From Caprella mutica (taxonomy: Eukaryota; Arthropoda; Malacostraca; Amphipoda; Caprellidae): a stretch of 64,000 nt of DNA. A model generated the notes under the pieces. The model searched no databases, was not told the origin of the DNA, and saw only the letters and a program-made list of their open reading frames with translations. Each line of letters starts with the position of its first letter. The stretch's first letter is position 1. Both the position numbers and the translations under genes were made by a program. The DNA lies in contig CANNZV010001175.1 of the NCBI GenBank assembly GCA_947561585.1, forward strand, positions 124,024-188,023, given 5' to 3'. This document shows, one piece after another, positions 21,920-33,862 of the stretch.

Positions 21920-24900
21920 CTAGCTAGAATAAATGGTTTCGTAATCACAATGGTAACCTTTCAACATATTGCCAGTATGTTTTCTTTCATGAATTTTCAA
22001 ATTTGAAGACCAAATGGTCTTGAAGTCACAATATGAACATTTTAGTTTGACACCAGTGTGTATATTTTCATGTTGTTTCAAAGAACTAGAATAAATGGTT
22101 TCGTAATCACAATGGTTACATTTCAACATATTTCCAATATGTTTTCTTTCATGAACTTTCAAATTATCAGACCGAGCGGTCTCGAAGTCACAATATGAAC
22201 ATTTTAGTTTAACACCAGTGTGTATATTTATATGTCTTTTCAAAGTACTAGAATAAATGGTTTCGTAATCACAATATGAACATTTAAGTTTGACACCAGT
22301 GTGTATTTTTACATGCCTTATCAAAGCCCTAGAATGAAACGTTTTGAAATCACAAAAGTTACATTCTAACTTATTTCCAGTATGTTTACGTTCATGTTCT
22401 TTCAAATAACCAGACTGAATGGTCTCGAAGTCACAATATGAACACTTTAGTTTGATTCCAGTGTCTTTTTTCAAATGACTAGAATTTTCCTTATCAACAT
22501 TAAGATCATCATAATTAATACTTTCATTATTAGACGCTTGGTTTTTAAATGATTTGGTTAAGCTCTCAACATTTTTGCTCCTAAATACAGATTTTTCATT
22601 CCTTAGTTTGGAGATAATTAACTTATCAATTTTTCCAAAATTTGATGATGTGAAATCATGTTTGAATGAATGGTGACAAGAAGAGGACTCGTTACCTGGA
22701 AGGGAAGCAAATAATAAAAAATATTGAACAGATATGCTTAATTTTTTTCAATATTATTATCTCTCACAATGATTTGAATTTTTGGCCTATATCAATCCAC
22801 TATGTGTTGGATATAAAATTCATAATATATAAGCAGAGCAAAACCTTATTTGATGTTATTATTTTTTGTTGATTAATCAGCTAATAAGCGGGCCATTTTC
22901 GATCAGGTTTACCTGAAGGAATTCCTCGAATCTTGGTGAAACTGATCGTGAATGGGGGTATTTGTTAGTACGACGGTCAGTTGGCCGGATGAGGAACAGG
23001 TGATGCTTGGTTTTTGAGGCTTGGTTTAAGTGTTCTGAGGGGAAAATTGAACGTGAATGGTGATCGATCAAGTAAGTGCTCAGTCTTAGCCACGTGCCGC
23101 CACTGATTTAGCATTGAAAGACTTTGAATTAGTCATCCTTGGTTTCTTTTAAGTAGAATACGACGCAACAAGCCCTAATTCATCAACCCTAACTCATTAT
23201 CACAAATAGAGGAAGCCATTCTATGGCCTGAACGGGTGTAGGACTTCAACTTTAAATAAATATTAATCCGTACTATAAATAATCATGAAGTGTGTAATAC
23301 CAGCTATGTTGAGTGATTCAAAGTAATTTTAATTTATTAATATATATGAACATAAAAAAGAGTGGTTCATGTCCGAGGGGCTTATGTCCATTGAGGCTTA
23401 TGTCCGTCCCCGCTTGAACACCACGGTAGTGTATCCTGCAGTGACCTGCAGTGATTGAAGCACGTCCTCGTTCAGCGCCAAAAGGAATTCCATTAGGTCT
23501 GACTGATCGTGAATGGCCCGATATATAATCATTCAAAATCGATTTAGATATAGATAAAAATTTATTGCTTTTATTTATTCGAAGATATAAACCCTTCGCT
23601 CATTACTCACCAGTGGAAAATTTGAAAACAAATAAGCCAGTAGCAATTATAAAAGGTACCTTTACAATTTTTTAAATTCTGATAACAGATAAATATTGTA
23701 AGTAACTACACACATTTACAGAAGAGACGATGATGTCTACTTTATTTGTTTGTTAAAATGCACTTACTGGAAATGTGGTTGACAACCTTTGGAGTGACGG
23801 GTGCAAGTCCCAGCTCTTTACCAAAGTCATCACCGTACCAAACCATCAGTTCAGTTCCCCTGTGATAGACAAACATAATAATTCATTCGTTAGTAGTGGG
23901 TATACGTCTGTTTCGGCAATCATTTTGCTGACACCAAAAGGAAAATAAATACAAAGGATTCAGAATGGAGAGTGACCTGAATAACCTAGTACCAATTGCT
24001 GCATAAAAGCTACTTCGTGAATACTGTCACTTACAAAGGAATGTGACGAACTGGGAGATAAGCTCGGTGACTGCATTCACAGATTGAAGAGGAAAATGAA
24101 AAGGTGATAACAAAGGAAGCCTACGAAACCTAACTAACACAACATCAAGCACCTCGTAGTTGAAGAATATAACTTTAGTGAAAGTATAAAACTGCGTTAA
24201 AAATTTTAGTGATGAAATTTAAGGAATATATACTAAGACAATATGTAACCCAATTCACATCAGTTCGTAATAAATGCATATTAATATAAATATAGAATTA
24301 GATAATGAACACAATTTAGGTTTGTAAAATTAGACAAACTATTGATACATAATCCAAGACAACCAAATTAATCCCCATGAAAAGGAATTACCTTATTTTT
24401 TGTAAAAAGGAGTTTCTAACAAACCTTGGAATAGTGCTTATGGTTCTATAGTAGATGTTTCCATTGTATTGATAGACTGCCAAGTTGATCTCCTTGTTAT
24501 ACGTAGCACATTTGACGTAACGCATCCAGTTGGAGACGCTCGTATCAACTGCGTCGACCCAGAGCCCTGTATATAAAAAGCGGGACTATGTCAATTGATC
24601 CTCGGTCATTTGATCCTCAGCCATTTGATCCCCGTACAATTCGATTCCCGGTCAACTGATTCCCAGTCATATTCATACACCTAGTATTTATTTATCATAT
24701 GTGTAATTGTGTTATTTAATTAAATTAATTATTTAGCAAATAATCGAAATATGCACCTTACAGTCGATTGAGTTTTTTAATAAGAGTAAAAACAGTTAAG
24801 AAGAATAAAAAAAAAAATCAAATAAGTAACAATATATATTATATATTTTATATTTTATATTCTGGCATCAATATAGTGGTACCTATAATCAAATGTACCT

Positions 24901-27900
24901 CGCACTTATTATAACTGGCATATATGACAAAGCAAATAAATCAGAAGCATGTCTCGTAATTATTTTACCTGTTATTGAAACTAATTGTGGAGTAACTTTT
25001 GACAATTCTATTGGTAGTTTTCAGTTCAGCTTTTGTCGCCTTGACTATTACATTTATTATCATCATGCAGGTGGGAAATCAAAAATCATTTTATAAAAAT
25101 CTATCCCACCTACATTAGGTATAAATAGGTGGCACTAGAACTTTTCCCCGCCAGGACTTTTCCCGGCCAGGACTTTACCCAGCCAGAACTTTACCCAGTC
25201 AGGACTTTTTCCCCCTGAATGAAATATCAGTATTTTGGGCTATGAAATTATAATTTTGATAAAACAAAAAATTAACAATAGAAGACACATTTTATTAACT
25301 GAAACTAATTCCCGTATGTGCCCATATTGGTCGTTCGATTTTAAGACTTTGACTTCGTATTTTCGTATATAATTAAGAGATGCTAGAAAGTATAAACATT
25401 ATTGTAATACTATAGGATTATCAAATATCGCAAGGTTTTCTAAGCTGCTTCAATATATTCAGTTACTCCAACTCTATAGTTTTACATATCGTGAATTTAT
25501 TATTTTATTTTTCAGCTGTTATAAAAAATAGCGATCTATTAACTAATCGTTCAAATTTATGCTTTTCCAGAGTACTAATAAATTTTATGAAAAAAAAATT
25601 AATTTAATAAAAAAAGATTAATTTATTAATTAATTTTTTAATTAATATACCACAAAATTATTAAACCTACTATAGATTTTCATTACACCTAATATTTGAC
25701 TCTTTTTTAGTGTTCTTTTTTCTATGTGTATTTAATATTTATAACTAAAAAAATTACAATGATTTAACCATTATTATGAAAATACCTAGGTAAGTTAAAG
25801 TGTAGAAATCCTTAAATCAAATCTTTTCACGTAGTCAGGTCTCAGAACGATTTATATAAATTGCCGTACATTTTCTCTAAAATTCTCCAATGAAAACTAA
25901 TGATCGAGGAGTAACCAATACAAAACGGGGATCGGTTCAAGGAGTTGGTGGTCGGCCCATTTCCACTCAAGTATAGGTTCCACCTATGCGGCAATAATAT
26001 TAAAGGGGGGGGGGGGAATCCAAAAAAAGGTCTGTTATTTTAGACGGCAGACAATTTCATGGCAACGGATATTTTTGTCAAAACTATTTTTAAAATTAAA
26101 TAAATAGTCGCAATATTAAATTATCTTCCTGAGTTTAAATTAATAAATACCAGCAGGGAAAAGTCCTGGCGGGGAAAAGTCCGGCGGAGAATAGTCCGGC
26201 GGAGAATAATCCGGCGGGAAATAGTCCGATTTCCCATATAGGTATATGAACTTAGCTTGCTAATCTACAAATCAATTTTTGATTGTAAATATTTGTAAAT
26301 ATTTCCTATCACCTGTAAGATGTTTTCTGACTAGTTGTAAATCTAAATTATTTGTAAATAGAAAATAATTAATTTGTTGCTGTAATAAGTTGTAGCTGTT
26401 TGAATTCTGTTAATTTTATTACTACATATAAAATTAATTAGATAAATAGTAAATGTCAATTTGTTTCGCTTGTTTTATTTATTATTTTAAGAGTAAATGC
26501 CAATTTTTATATAGAAATATAAAGATCGTAATAAATATTGTATGCTAATTGTATATAACCAAACAATGAATATGACTGGGAATCAAATGATCGGGGATCT
26601 AATGACCGGGGATCAATTAACCGGCCATCATGAAAAGGAGTTGAGAAATAGCAATTAAGAATATGAACGAGATCATGGTGCTGAAATCGCTTACTGAAGA
26701 GGAAGTAACTGAAATTATGACATATTTCTGATTATTTTCGAATCAAGATCAAAAACTTCTTCAAATTTTCAAAATAAACAAAAAACTTTCAATGACTCTA
26801 ATGTGAATGCTTTATTATTTTTTCATTTATGACAAAATTGCCTTTACCTTCCATATCAAATGTCTTGATAGGCCACCCGTAGCCAGAATCCACTTTGCTC
26901 TCTGACATATCAGAGAAAATACCCTGGTAAGGACCGAAAACTAAGCAACAAGGTAAGTTTTCAGTGGTGAAAACACCCAAGCCAGCAAGGGGACCTTTAG
27001 ACTCTTTCACTTGCAGTGGGTAGGGGGTAGATAAACTTGCCCTATAAGTTACAGTCCTGGGAATCTGGGAAAATTTGTATTTAACGTAACTTAATGTTAC
27101 AGTAAACATAAATATATTACACAAGTATGTTAGGTATAGAATCTTTTTAGGGAATAATTCTTAATTTTGCACTTCCATATTTATTTTTCTTAATTTCATA
27201 CTACCATCGCTCGATGAAGATAATATACCATATTAAGTTTTGTTCGATTAAATGTGCGAATAGACTAAATATACGCATCGAAAAAAGAAAGGTATATTCA
27301 AAAACTTTAATAGAATCGGTATTGAGGATAGAAAATCATAGATCATTCATAAATAAATTAAGATAATTGACCTATGCAATCTATTGTCAGTTCGAATTCT
27401 TGTAAATTTATTCTTACGGGATTATCCAATACGAGAACAGTTTCGTGCTTTGGACAATGGCCAAAAAAATCCTCATTGCAGTGTTCACAGTCTGAAACAG
27501 ATAGGATTATTTATGTATTTATCAACATTAGTAGGGGTTTAACGTCTGCTTCAGAACCAAAGGCCATATTGCTGACATCAATAGAAAATTAGGTACAAAA
27601 GACTGAAAGAAGCAGTCTGTAAGGATTTGACTATACGAACAAACTACATACCACCTTCGGCGAGAAAGACGATGATTGCAGAAAACCTACGCTGAGAATG
27701 TAGTCACTTACCAAGGAAAGTGAAGAAAAGTGGCACAAGCGTGGCTGCACTCATGGATAGAAGAGGAAAAGAAGATGTGATAGTAAAAAAACAATCCTTC
27801 CTATCACAAAAATCTAAAACTACGTGGTTGAAGAGCATAACCCTAGCTCTACTCTCTAAAACTTTTTATCATATTAGATTATTAAAATAGCTAAAATGTG

Positions 27901-29037
27901 CAAAAAAACATGTAATCCAGATTACAACAGTTCAGGTTTCCTTCTCTTCCAGTCACCACAGACAGTTTTATGAAAACTCTTTGGGGCTCGCGATTTAATA
28001 ATACTCTTCATATAGGTGTTTTATATATTAAGAATTAAGGTTTGGTTTCAAGTGAAAGATAAACTGGATATTCCATATATAAAAGTTCTATTACTACTAA
28101 CTTTCAATATTCAAATTGGAAGCTGACCAATAATGATTAAAAATTAAAATTAATTTTAAAAAGCAGCAAGAACCCTTATATTAAAAGGCAAAAATTTTGC
28201 ATAGTTACATTATTTCATTTTCAACGATTTATAAAGATTAATAGCAAATTAGACTCACAGAGACGTTTGTCATCATTGATGTTAACAGTGTCTTCGTAGG
28301 TATTAGAAATGACTTTACTTCGCTTGGGATTGGTATCGTCATCATAATTTATGTATTTATCAATCATTTTGTTTACATCATCTTCATTTACATAATCATC
28401 AAAAAATTCACTCTTGTTGAGATCATAAAGAGATTCAATTGGTACTTCTTCACCGTCATAATTATCAATAGTGTCACCATAGGACAAGTCCATAAGACCA
28501 TCAGGCTGATTCATGGCCATCCTCACTATTTCTTTCATAGACAGGTTATTCTCTAACACTTTGTCAGTACAATCACTCAGTTCAGATTCATTCTTCTCAA
28601 TCTGCAAGCTATCTGATGGTTCATCTACAGATACAGTCTTAGTATCATTTTCTTTTACTATTTGAAGTACAGTAGTCTTCTCAATGAATTTCAATGCTCT
28701 TTTCAGCAAGTCACTGTAGTTAGAATGAGATACAGGTTTTCTAGAAGATATTTTAGAACAATAGTCGTTGAAGTCACCCAGATCTTCTCCTACTATGAAC
28801 ATCAACTGTTTGGTTATAAGGTTAATAGTTAATCTTAAATCTAAAAATATAAGATATTCTATTTGGCTATTCTACCATTTAAATACACACCAAAAAAAAT
28901 CCAAAATACATTTATGATCTCTGGACATTGAAAATGAAACTGTTGTAACTATTTTTAACCAGTTAGAAGAACTGAAGAAAAACTAGATACCTACCTAAAG
29001 GGCCTTGTAGACGTGACACCTTTTGTATCAGCAACAT
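21920..29037 (-). CDS. PRDM9-like SET-domain zinc-finger protein
   Basis: Probable nuclear histone-lysine methyltransferase with a DNA-binding zinc-finger array. Exons on the minus strand: 29037-28995 (tentative start), 28840-28259, 27491-27418, 27064-26848, 24566-24425, 23859-23768 and 22695-21920. All splice sites are GT-AG and all phases join, giving 641 codons plus TAG. Residues 15-208 are an acidic domain I do not recognise. About 209-233 form a zinc knuckle, YCEHCNEDFFGHCPKH, as in PRDM7/9. About 234-383 form the PR/SET domain: PLAGLGVF, LVFGPYQG, SNWMRYVKCA, NIYYRT and LMVWYGDDFGKELG. From about 465 there are six intact C2H2 fingers (C-x2-C-x12-H-x3-H) and a seventh that lost its first Cys (LKGYHC) and ends at TAG. 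No KRAB or SSXRD domain was seen. The first exon is the weakest part. The introns carry elements FB2, FB3 and FB7 and two family-B repeats. Confidence 0.85.
22888..23521. mobile_element. Foldback-like element FB7 in the last PRDM9-like intron
   Basis: Inverted ends: 'gggccattttcgatcagg' at 22890-22907 faces 'actgatcgtgaatggccc' at 23502-23519, and both reach 'ggaattcc' inward. Internal copies of 'gatcgtgaatgg' occur in both halves. No coding sequence was found. Confidence 0.5.
23885..24185 (+). repeat. Family B repeat, copy B2 (SET2-SET3 intron)
   Basis: Shares 'acgtctgtttcgg', 'gtgaatactgtcacttac', 'gaagaggaaaatgaa' and 'cctcgtagttgaagaatata' with the other B copies. It is antisense to the PRDM9-like gene whose intron it occupies. 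Confidence 0.6.
24591..26629. mobile_element. Foldback-like element FB2 (SET1-SET2 intron)
   Basis: Arms at 24591-24677 and 26566-26629 are inverted copies of a 15-base unit (TGATCCCCGGTCATT and variants), ending inward at TTCCCAGTCATATTCAT on both sides. The left end lies about 24 bases from the acceptor of the exon at 24566, so the element probably supplies the branch point for that splice. Element FB3 is nested inside. No transposase was found. Confidence 0.65.
25136..26235. mobile_element. Foldback-like element FB3, nested in FB2
   Basis: Arms at 25136-25217 and 26151-26235 are inverted arrays of a 15-16 base unit, GGACTTTTCCCCGCCA, with variants such as GGACTTTACCCAGCCA. The interior of about 930 bp is AT-rich with a G run near 26000. 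No coding region was seen. Confidence 0.65.
27535..27990 (+). repeat. Family B repeat, copy B3 (intron after the N-terminal exon)
   Basis: A fairly complete B copy, from 'ggtttaacgtctgcttca' through 'gttgaagagcataaccctag' to the 'ctttggggctcg' end. The corresponding introns of the SET-less paralogues retain only the distal half of this element, which places a deletion breakpoint inside it. Confidence 0.65.
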
Positions 29038-29039
29038 TG

Positions 29040-29500
29040 TATAAATAAAAATGGCGCAGAAATGTTTCTGTATATACGGCAAGCAATCTGTTCAGATGAG
29101 AATACGGTGCGAGGCAACTCTATATAGTGACGCACAAGCAACTGTATAATGTATATAGTGTAAATTACTTGCTATTAATTAGCTATATCAAATGATTTGA
29201 GGATAGGAACTTTGAGGAATAATTTCAGTAGGTAGTTTTAAAATGAAGAGAAGAGACATTCAACCATAATTTAGAACAATTTGTTGTAATTAGTGCACAG
29301 ATCTTATTAAACATATCAATTTAGTGCGTAATATAATAAACGCAATTAAAACTAAGTTGCGAGGACGCACAATAATATTGTATTCCATTTGATAGAGGGT
29401 TGGGTTTAATTAAAACAAGGGGTTTGTATAAGTAGTTACTTATAGGAGAAAAATGATGCATCTGTACGTGATCGTTATATCTTGTTGAGCGTAGCAGTGA
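29040..29500. other. Upstream region of the PRDM9-like gene
   Basis: This stretch precedes the tentative first exon and should hold its promoter. I see no convincing TATA or initiator element and no further exon that I can support. Confidence 0.3.
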
Positions 29501-29512
29501 CGCACTCGGTGG

Positions 29513-29767
29513 CCGGAAATTTCGGTTTTTAGGAAATTTCGGTCTCGGGATATTCGGTCTTGATATTTCGGTCTAGAATTATAAATTACCTATCAAAATA
29601 AATGACCGTTATGTATTTTGCCGTATCCGCTAGTTGGTAGTACTGTACACTTCAGGATTGTTCAATGACCTAGTAGGGGGGGGGTGGCAAAACCCACGAT
29701 ACATCTTATTCATAAGCTTTATTTATACCTGAGACAGAAATTTCCGAGAGAGAAATTTTCCGCTAAA
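29513..29767. mobile_element. Foldback-like element FB6 (weak)
   Basis: Three to four ~15-base units GGAAATTTCGGTCTC (29513-29575) are followed by a shorter inverted set near 29731-29767 ('gagacagaaatttccg'). A diverged direct copy of the right part lies at 29930-29965. Boundaries are uncertain. Confidence 0.4.
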
Positions 29768-30248
29768 ATCTCATGTTAAACATATGTCAAAACATGTCAA
29801 AATTACTAATGTTACGTACCATTTTACAACGTTAATGATGTTGTCTGCTTTAATAAATAAACTACACATTTTTGTACTCATATTTTCAACTTTTTTCCAT
29901 TGTTGTTCTTCAATAACACCATCATAAACTGAGACAAAGTTTTTCGAGACCTAATTTTCTGAAGCCGAAGCACTCACCCCCTCTGACAGCTAATAAAATA
30001 CTAAGGATGTCTGTACATATGCAATTGTCGCAGCATTATTTGCAACACCAATTCGTACAGGGCGAATCGAGAAATCTCGCAGAGAAATTGTTGCTAATAC
30101 ACAAGGACGACAGTACTGAAACATATTGTTGCGCGATATTGTGAAAATATATCACGTATAAAAGGTTCTTAACTTGTGAGTATCCTTCCCTAGCTTTGCC
30201 CAAAAAAATATTTTTATGCCTATAGGTAGCTAATGGTAAAAGTATCCA

Positions 30249-30747
30249 CCTAATAGATACGTATCTAAAAGATGAGTGGCGCACTAGAATACGGCACACC
30301 ACTGTACGTTCAATCAATTAAGTTATTTGAATGATGATTTATAATATATGGAGTGAGTTTGGTAATTGTTGTATCAAATTTATGACAGATGGCATCCGAT
30401 TCAATTGTTATAGTTTTATAGACAATTTATACTACCCCGTTTATTTATTTGATCGAGATATTAAATTTAGAATAGAAAATAAAATTTATCATAGAAAAAT
30501 GTAATAAATTTATAGGGTAACAATTATAAACTTTTGGTCTGATGTGTAAATAAACATTTATCAGTTAGATGTAAATGGCTCGTACCGCCTCATGAACCCT
30601 CATGCCAGGTCATTAAACGTACAATCATGAAGTGTGCAGTACAAAAAACTAGCGGGTACAACAAACTAGGTACATAACATCCAGTTTTGTTGAGACCATT
30701 TGATAGAATGTACCTACAGTGGTGCGCCGCTCAGCTTTTAGATACTG
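30249..30747. mobile_element. MITE-like element with ~30-bp inverted ends
   Basis: GTATCTAAAAGATGAGTGGC at 30249 is inverted at the right end, where the strand reads 'ccgctcagcttttagatac' and finishes at 30747. 'ccactgta' and 'tacagtgg' also pair inward. The interior has no coding sequence but carries the 'gaagtgtgcagtacaa' repeat also found in FB1. Confidence 0.5.
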
Positions 30748-30959
30748 TTGACCTGTTAACTAGTTAGGTAGTATTAGCACTCCGTATATCTTCCTGACTC
30801 TACAGAATGATTACTGATATGATCACATACGAACAATTCTTTTACATTAACACAGGTGCATTACAATAAGTTTTTTATTAGACAATTCACTAATTAGTTT
30901 AGACACCCCAAAATGGAATATTTGAATAAAGATCAACATTAGAGGAAGTGAAAAAAGGA

Positions 30960-31200
30960 AACAAGAACACCCGCATAATAAACTATAAAACAAAGATTTT
31001 TATCAGTAGGTATTTCACACAAATTTCTTCAGTAAATATAACTTGTAATAATAAATAATTGGATTAATAACAATAAATAATGTCGATATCATCACAAGTT
31101 CAAGAGCGGCACAGACACATCACAACCACACAGGAACAAGTCAAAATACTATAGCGTTTTTAGTAAACTATTCACGTTCACCTTTTGTCTGGTAAAAATT
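30960..31200 (+). repeat. Dispersed ~230-bp repeat
   Basis: Aligns with 44690-44915 and its duplicate near 59580-59800, through 'ataattggattaataac', 'cggcacagacacatcacaac' and 'aggaacaagtcaaaata'. No coding potential was seen. Confidence 0.65.
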
Positions 31201-31309
31201 TAAAACAATACGTTATTGATACATCCAATTGTGCACATGTAAGAAGACATATTTTCTTATATAAACTTTTTTCAATCAGATATAATTTAATTTTATTATG
31301 TGTTTTTAA

Positions 31310-31700
31310 GGTCTGCTTCAGCCATTTCGTTGACGATACCGATGACATAAAAATAATATTAAATACAAGGGACTGGAAGAGGCAGACAGAAAGGAAAGTG
31401 GCTTCATGAATAAAATCGCCTATCGCTGTCGGTGCAAGGGCATGGATGCAGAAAAGCTACTGTGCGAATGCAGTAACTTACCAAGTAGAGTGACGAAAAG
31501 GGACACAAGACCTTGTAGTTGCAGAGCATACCCTTGCACTATCCTTTAAAGCTAAAAGTAGTGATAAAGAAAGGCGATGGAGAAAAAGAAAAGACAATAC
31601 ATAATTTCAATTACAACAGTTAGGGGACCAAGGAACGCGCCATTCCCTTTTTCTTTAATTCACCACATACAGCTTTATTCAGGTTATATTGCTCCTGGGC
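31310..31700 (+). repeat. Family B repeat, copy B4
   Basis: Contains 'gtctgcttcagcc', 'ggatgcagaaaagctact' and the distal part ending at 'gctcctgggccctggggg'. Part of the central segment is missing relative to copy B5. Confidence 0.6.
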
Positions 31701-32029
31701 CCTGGGGGCTTAGTTTTAATGATAACAATATTGAGGTCTAGATAATAAGTAATTTGGATTATCTTCATTACCGATTTTTATTAGTGCCGGCAAAGGAGAA
31801 CAAAAGATGTACGGTTAGAGGCGCTGATTGGTTAATATAGTCGTATAATCCGGCAAAGACATGGATATCTGGCAACTCTTTGAATTGAGTTTTCTATTGT
31901 ACATTGGTGTGTCTATGCTATCATTTAGCTATACAAATTGTTAAGCTTTCTTTCAATATGACTACATTAATTGAGAGTTATAATATCATCTGTGGAAAAC
32001 TGAAAATCGATCAAATTATTATATGAATC

Positions 32030-32878
32030 GGTTCTAGGACAATTCGTCCCCGGATAATTCGTCGCCGATTAAAAATAAAGAGAAATTATATATAATGGCA
32101 TAAAACTTATTGAAAACTACAAATGAATCTATTAAATATAAAATTATATTAATTATTAGAATTTTATTTCTATCATGATCGTAATATTACAAAAAAATAT
32201 CTTAAATTCTAGTGTATGACAGGCTAGAAAAAACAACTAATCTAATATTGCTATATTATAACTAACAAGAATAAACTGAAAACAATGCTAACCGTTCTCT
32301 TTGTTGGCAGTACAGAAAATTGATTTGTTATTCCAATGTCAATTAATTATTTTTTAAATTTGTAAAACAATATTTCAGAGTTGAGAACAGAAAATTGAAG
32401 AGATTTAGTCAAAATTATATATTGTGAGAAATAGTCTACAAAAAAAAAGACATTTTATAACCTGCATCGTAATTTCGGATCACAATTAAGAGACGTTTCT
32501 ATCAATTCACCTGTACTTTTTTTGATGTCACGGCACCCTCAGGATTTAGCATTAGCTTGATTTGCTTCTCTTTTTAAAACATCAATGAAAACCCACATAT
32601 TAGGATGAATTATACTTAGCGAACCATTCAATGACGAGTGGAATGATAGTACTCTCCGTTACAATTATAATATAATATACAATCATATCATATTTTATTT
32701 GTAATAATAAATATATTATTAGGCAAAAGTATTTATTTTGTCGAATAAAAATTAGCTCCCTTTAAAGGAAGGCACTTTTACGGATTATAATTATATTATA
32801 AATTATATCTCTTTTATTTTCAATCGGCGACAAATTGTCCGGCGACGGATTGTCCAGGACGAGTTGTCCGGACACCCA
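32030..32878. mobile_element. Foldback-like element FB4
   Basis: Arms of 15-base units, GGACAATTTGTCGCC, with variants. The left arm is 32030-32088 and the right arm 32795-32878. Inverted similarity continues inward ('gattaaaaataaagagaaat' against the complement of 'atctcttttattttcaatc'). The 700-bp interior is AT-rich without genes. The right end abuts the 100-bp unit shared with the SLC46-like 3' region. Confidence 0.65.
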
Positions 32879-32923
32879 ATTAAACATTAAGGTAAATGAA
32901 TACAAACAAGAACTCTTATTTAA

Positions 32924-33793
32924 GGACACCGCCCCCCGAAGAAATCTCAAAAAAAAAATTTTTTTTTTTATTGTGTAAATAGTTGCTTTATAACCTTCTT
33001 ATAGTGTGTGCAAAATACCAGAGGTCTCGTATAACTCTAACCCCCTGGGGAGAGGAAGAAAGGGAAAAGTGGGCCGGGGGATAGGGAGTCAATATGTACT
33101 CTAAAAACCATCTCTCAGCCAATTATAATTCGTAATAATTAATTTTATCGCTATATCTGGTATCTAACATACCCGTGTAACACGCACACACCAATGAATG
33201 CAAAGAAAGATTATCCCGTTGCCCCTAAACCTTCGAAGTGGATGGACGCTGCGTGTCAGATCATCAAACTTTGAAAGGAAATTCCTACTAATTTTGATAT
33301 CTACAAATCTTGTAATTCAAAAGATCCCACCTGTTTTTTGGTTGAAGCTAGAGCATTGCGGTTTTTTGTATTCGATAGTCCATAATGATATCTACAATAA
33401 GATTTTCTTCTATTTTGATTTTCGAATTTGTTGTAGAAAACTTTTTCCAACAAAAAATTATTTTCAAAATTTTTGGTTTACTTTTTATGAAAAAGTCGAA
33501 ATTCAGAAAACCCATTCGAAAATCAAAAATCGAAGAAAATCATATTGTAGATATCAGTATGGAGAATCGAATGCAAAAAACTGCAATGCTCTAGCTTCAA
33601 CCAAAAAACAGGTGGGTTTTTTTGAAAATGAATCGAAATTTGTTTGAAATTCGAATAACTCGTTTTCTATGGGTCTAATCGAAAAAATGTCATGAACAAA
33701 AACGATAGATAATTCAATTCTATATATTCATACAAGGTTTCAGAACCATAACTTCAATAATAAATTTTTTTCAAAATTTTTGGGGCGGTCCCC
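32924..33793. mobile_element. 870-bp TIR element with a long internal hairpin
   Basis: Ends GGACACCGCCCC (32924-32935) and GGGGCGGTCCCC (33782-33793) are inverted repeats with two mismatches. The element splits a 100-bp sequence that is continuous at 16630-16715, so insertion at 'aactctt/catcc' is visible directly. Inside, 33329-33465 and 33487-33620 form an imperfect inverted repeat of about 130 bases per arm ('cccacctgttttttggttga' facing its complement). Two overlapping short frames here are by-products of the hairpin. Confidence 0.7.
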
Positions 33794-33862
33794 TTCATCC
33801 AAGATGGCAGCCATTACAAAAGTTTTCATCTTTCACTCACCTGACTACCTAATTATTTTGTG

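Noticed and set aside
27374..27592. 72-codon plus-strand frame
   Set aside because: Antisense shadow of the zinc-knuckle exon (27491-27418) and the adjacent family-B repeat.
33198..33647. 149-codon plus frame and an overlapping 69-codon frame
   Set aside because: They lie within the inverted-repeat element and are explained by the hairpin arms.
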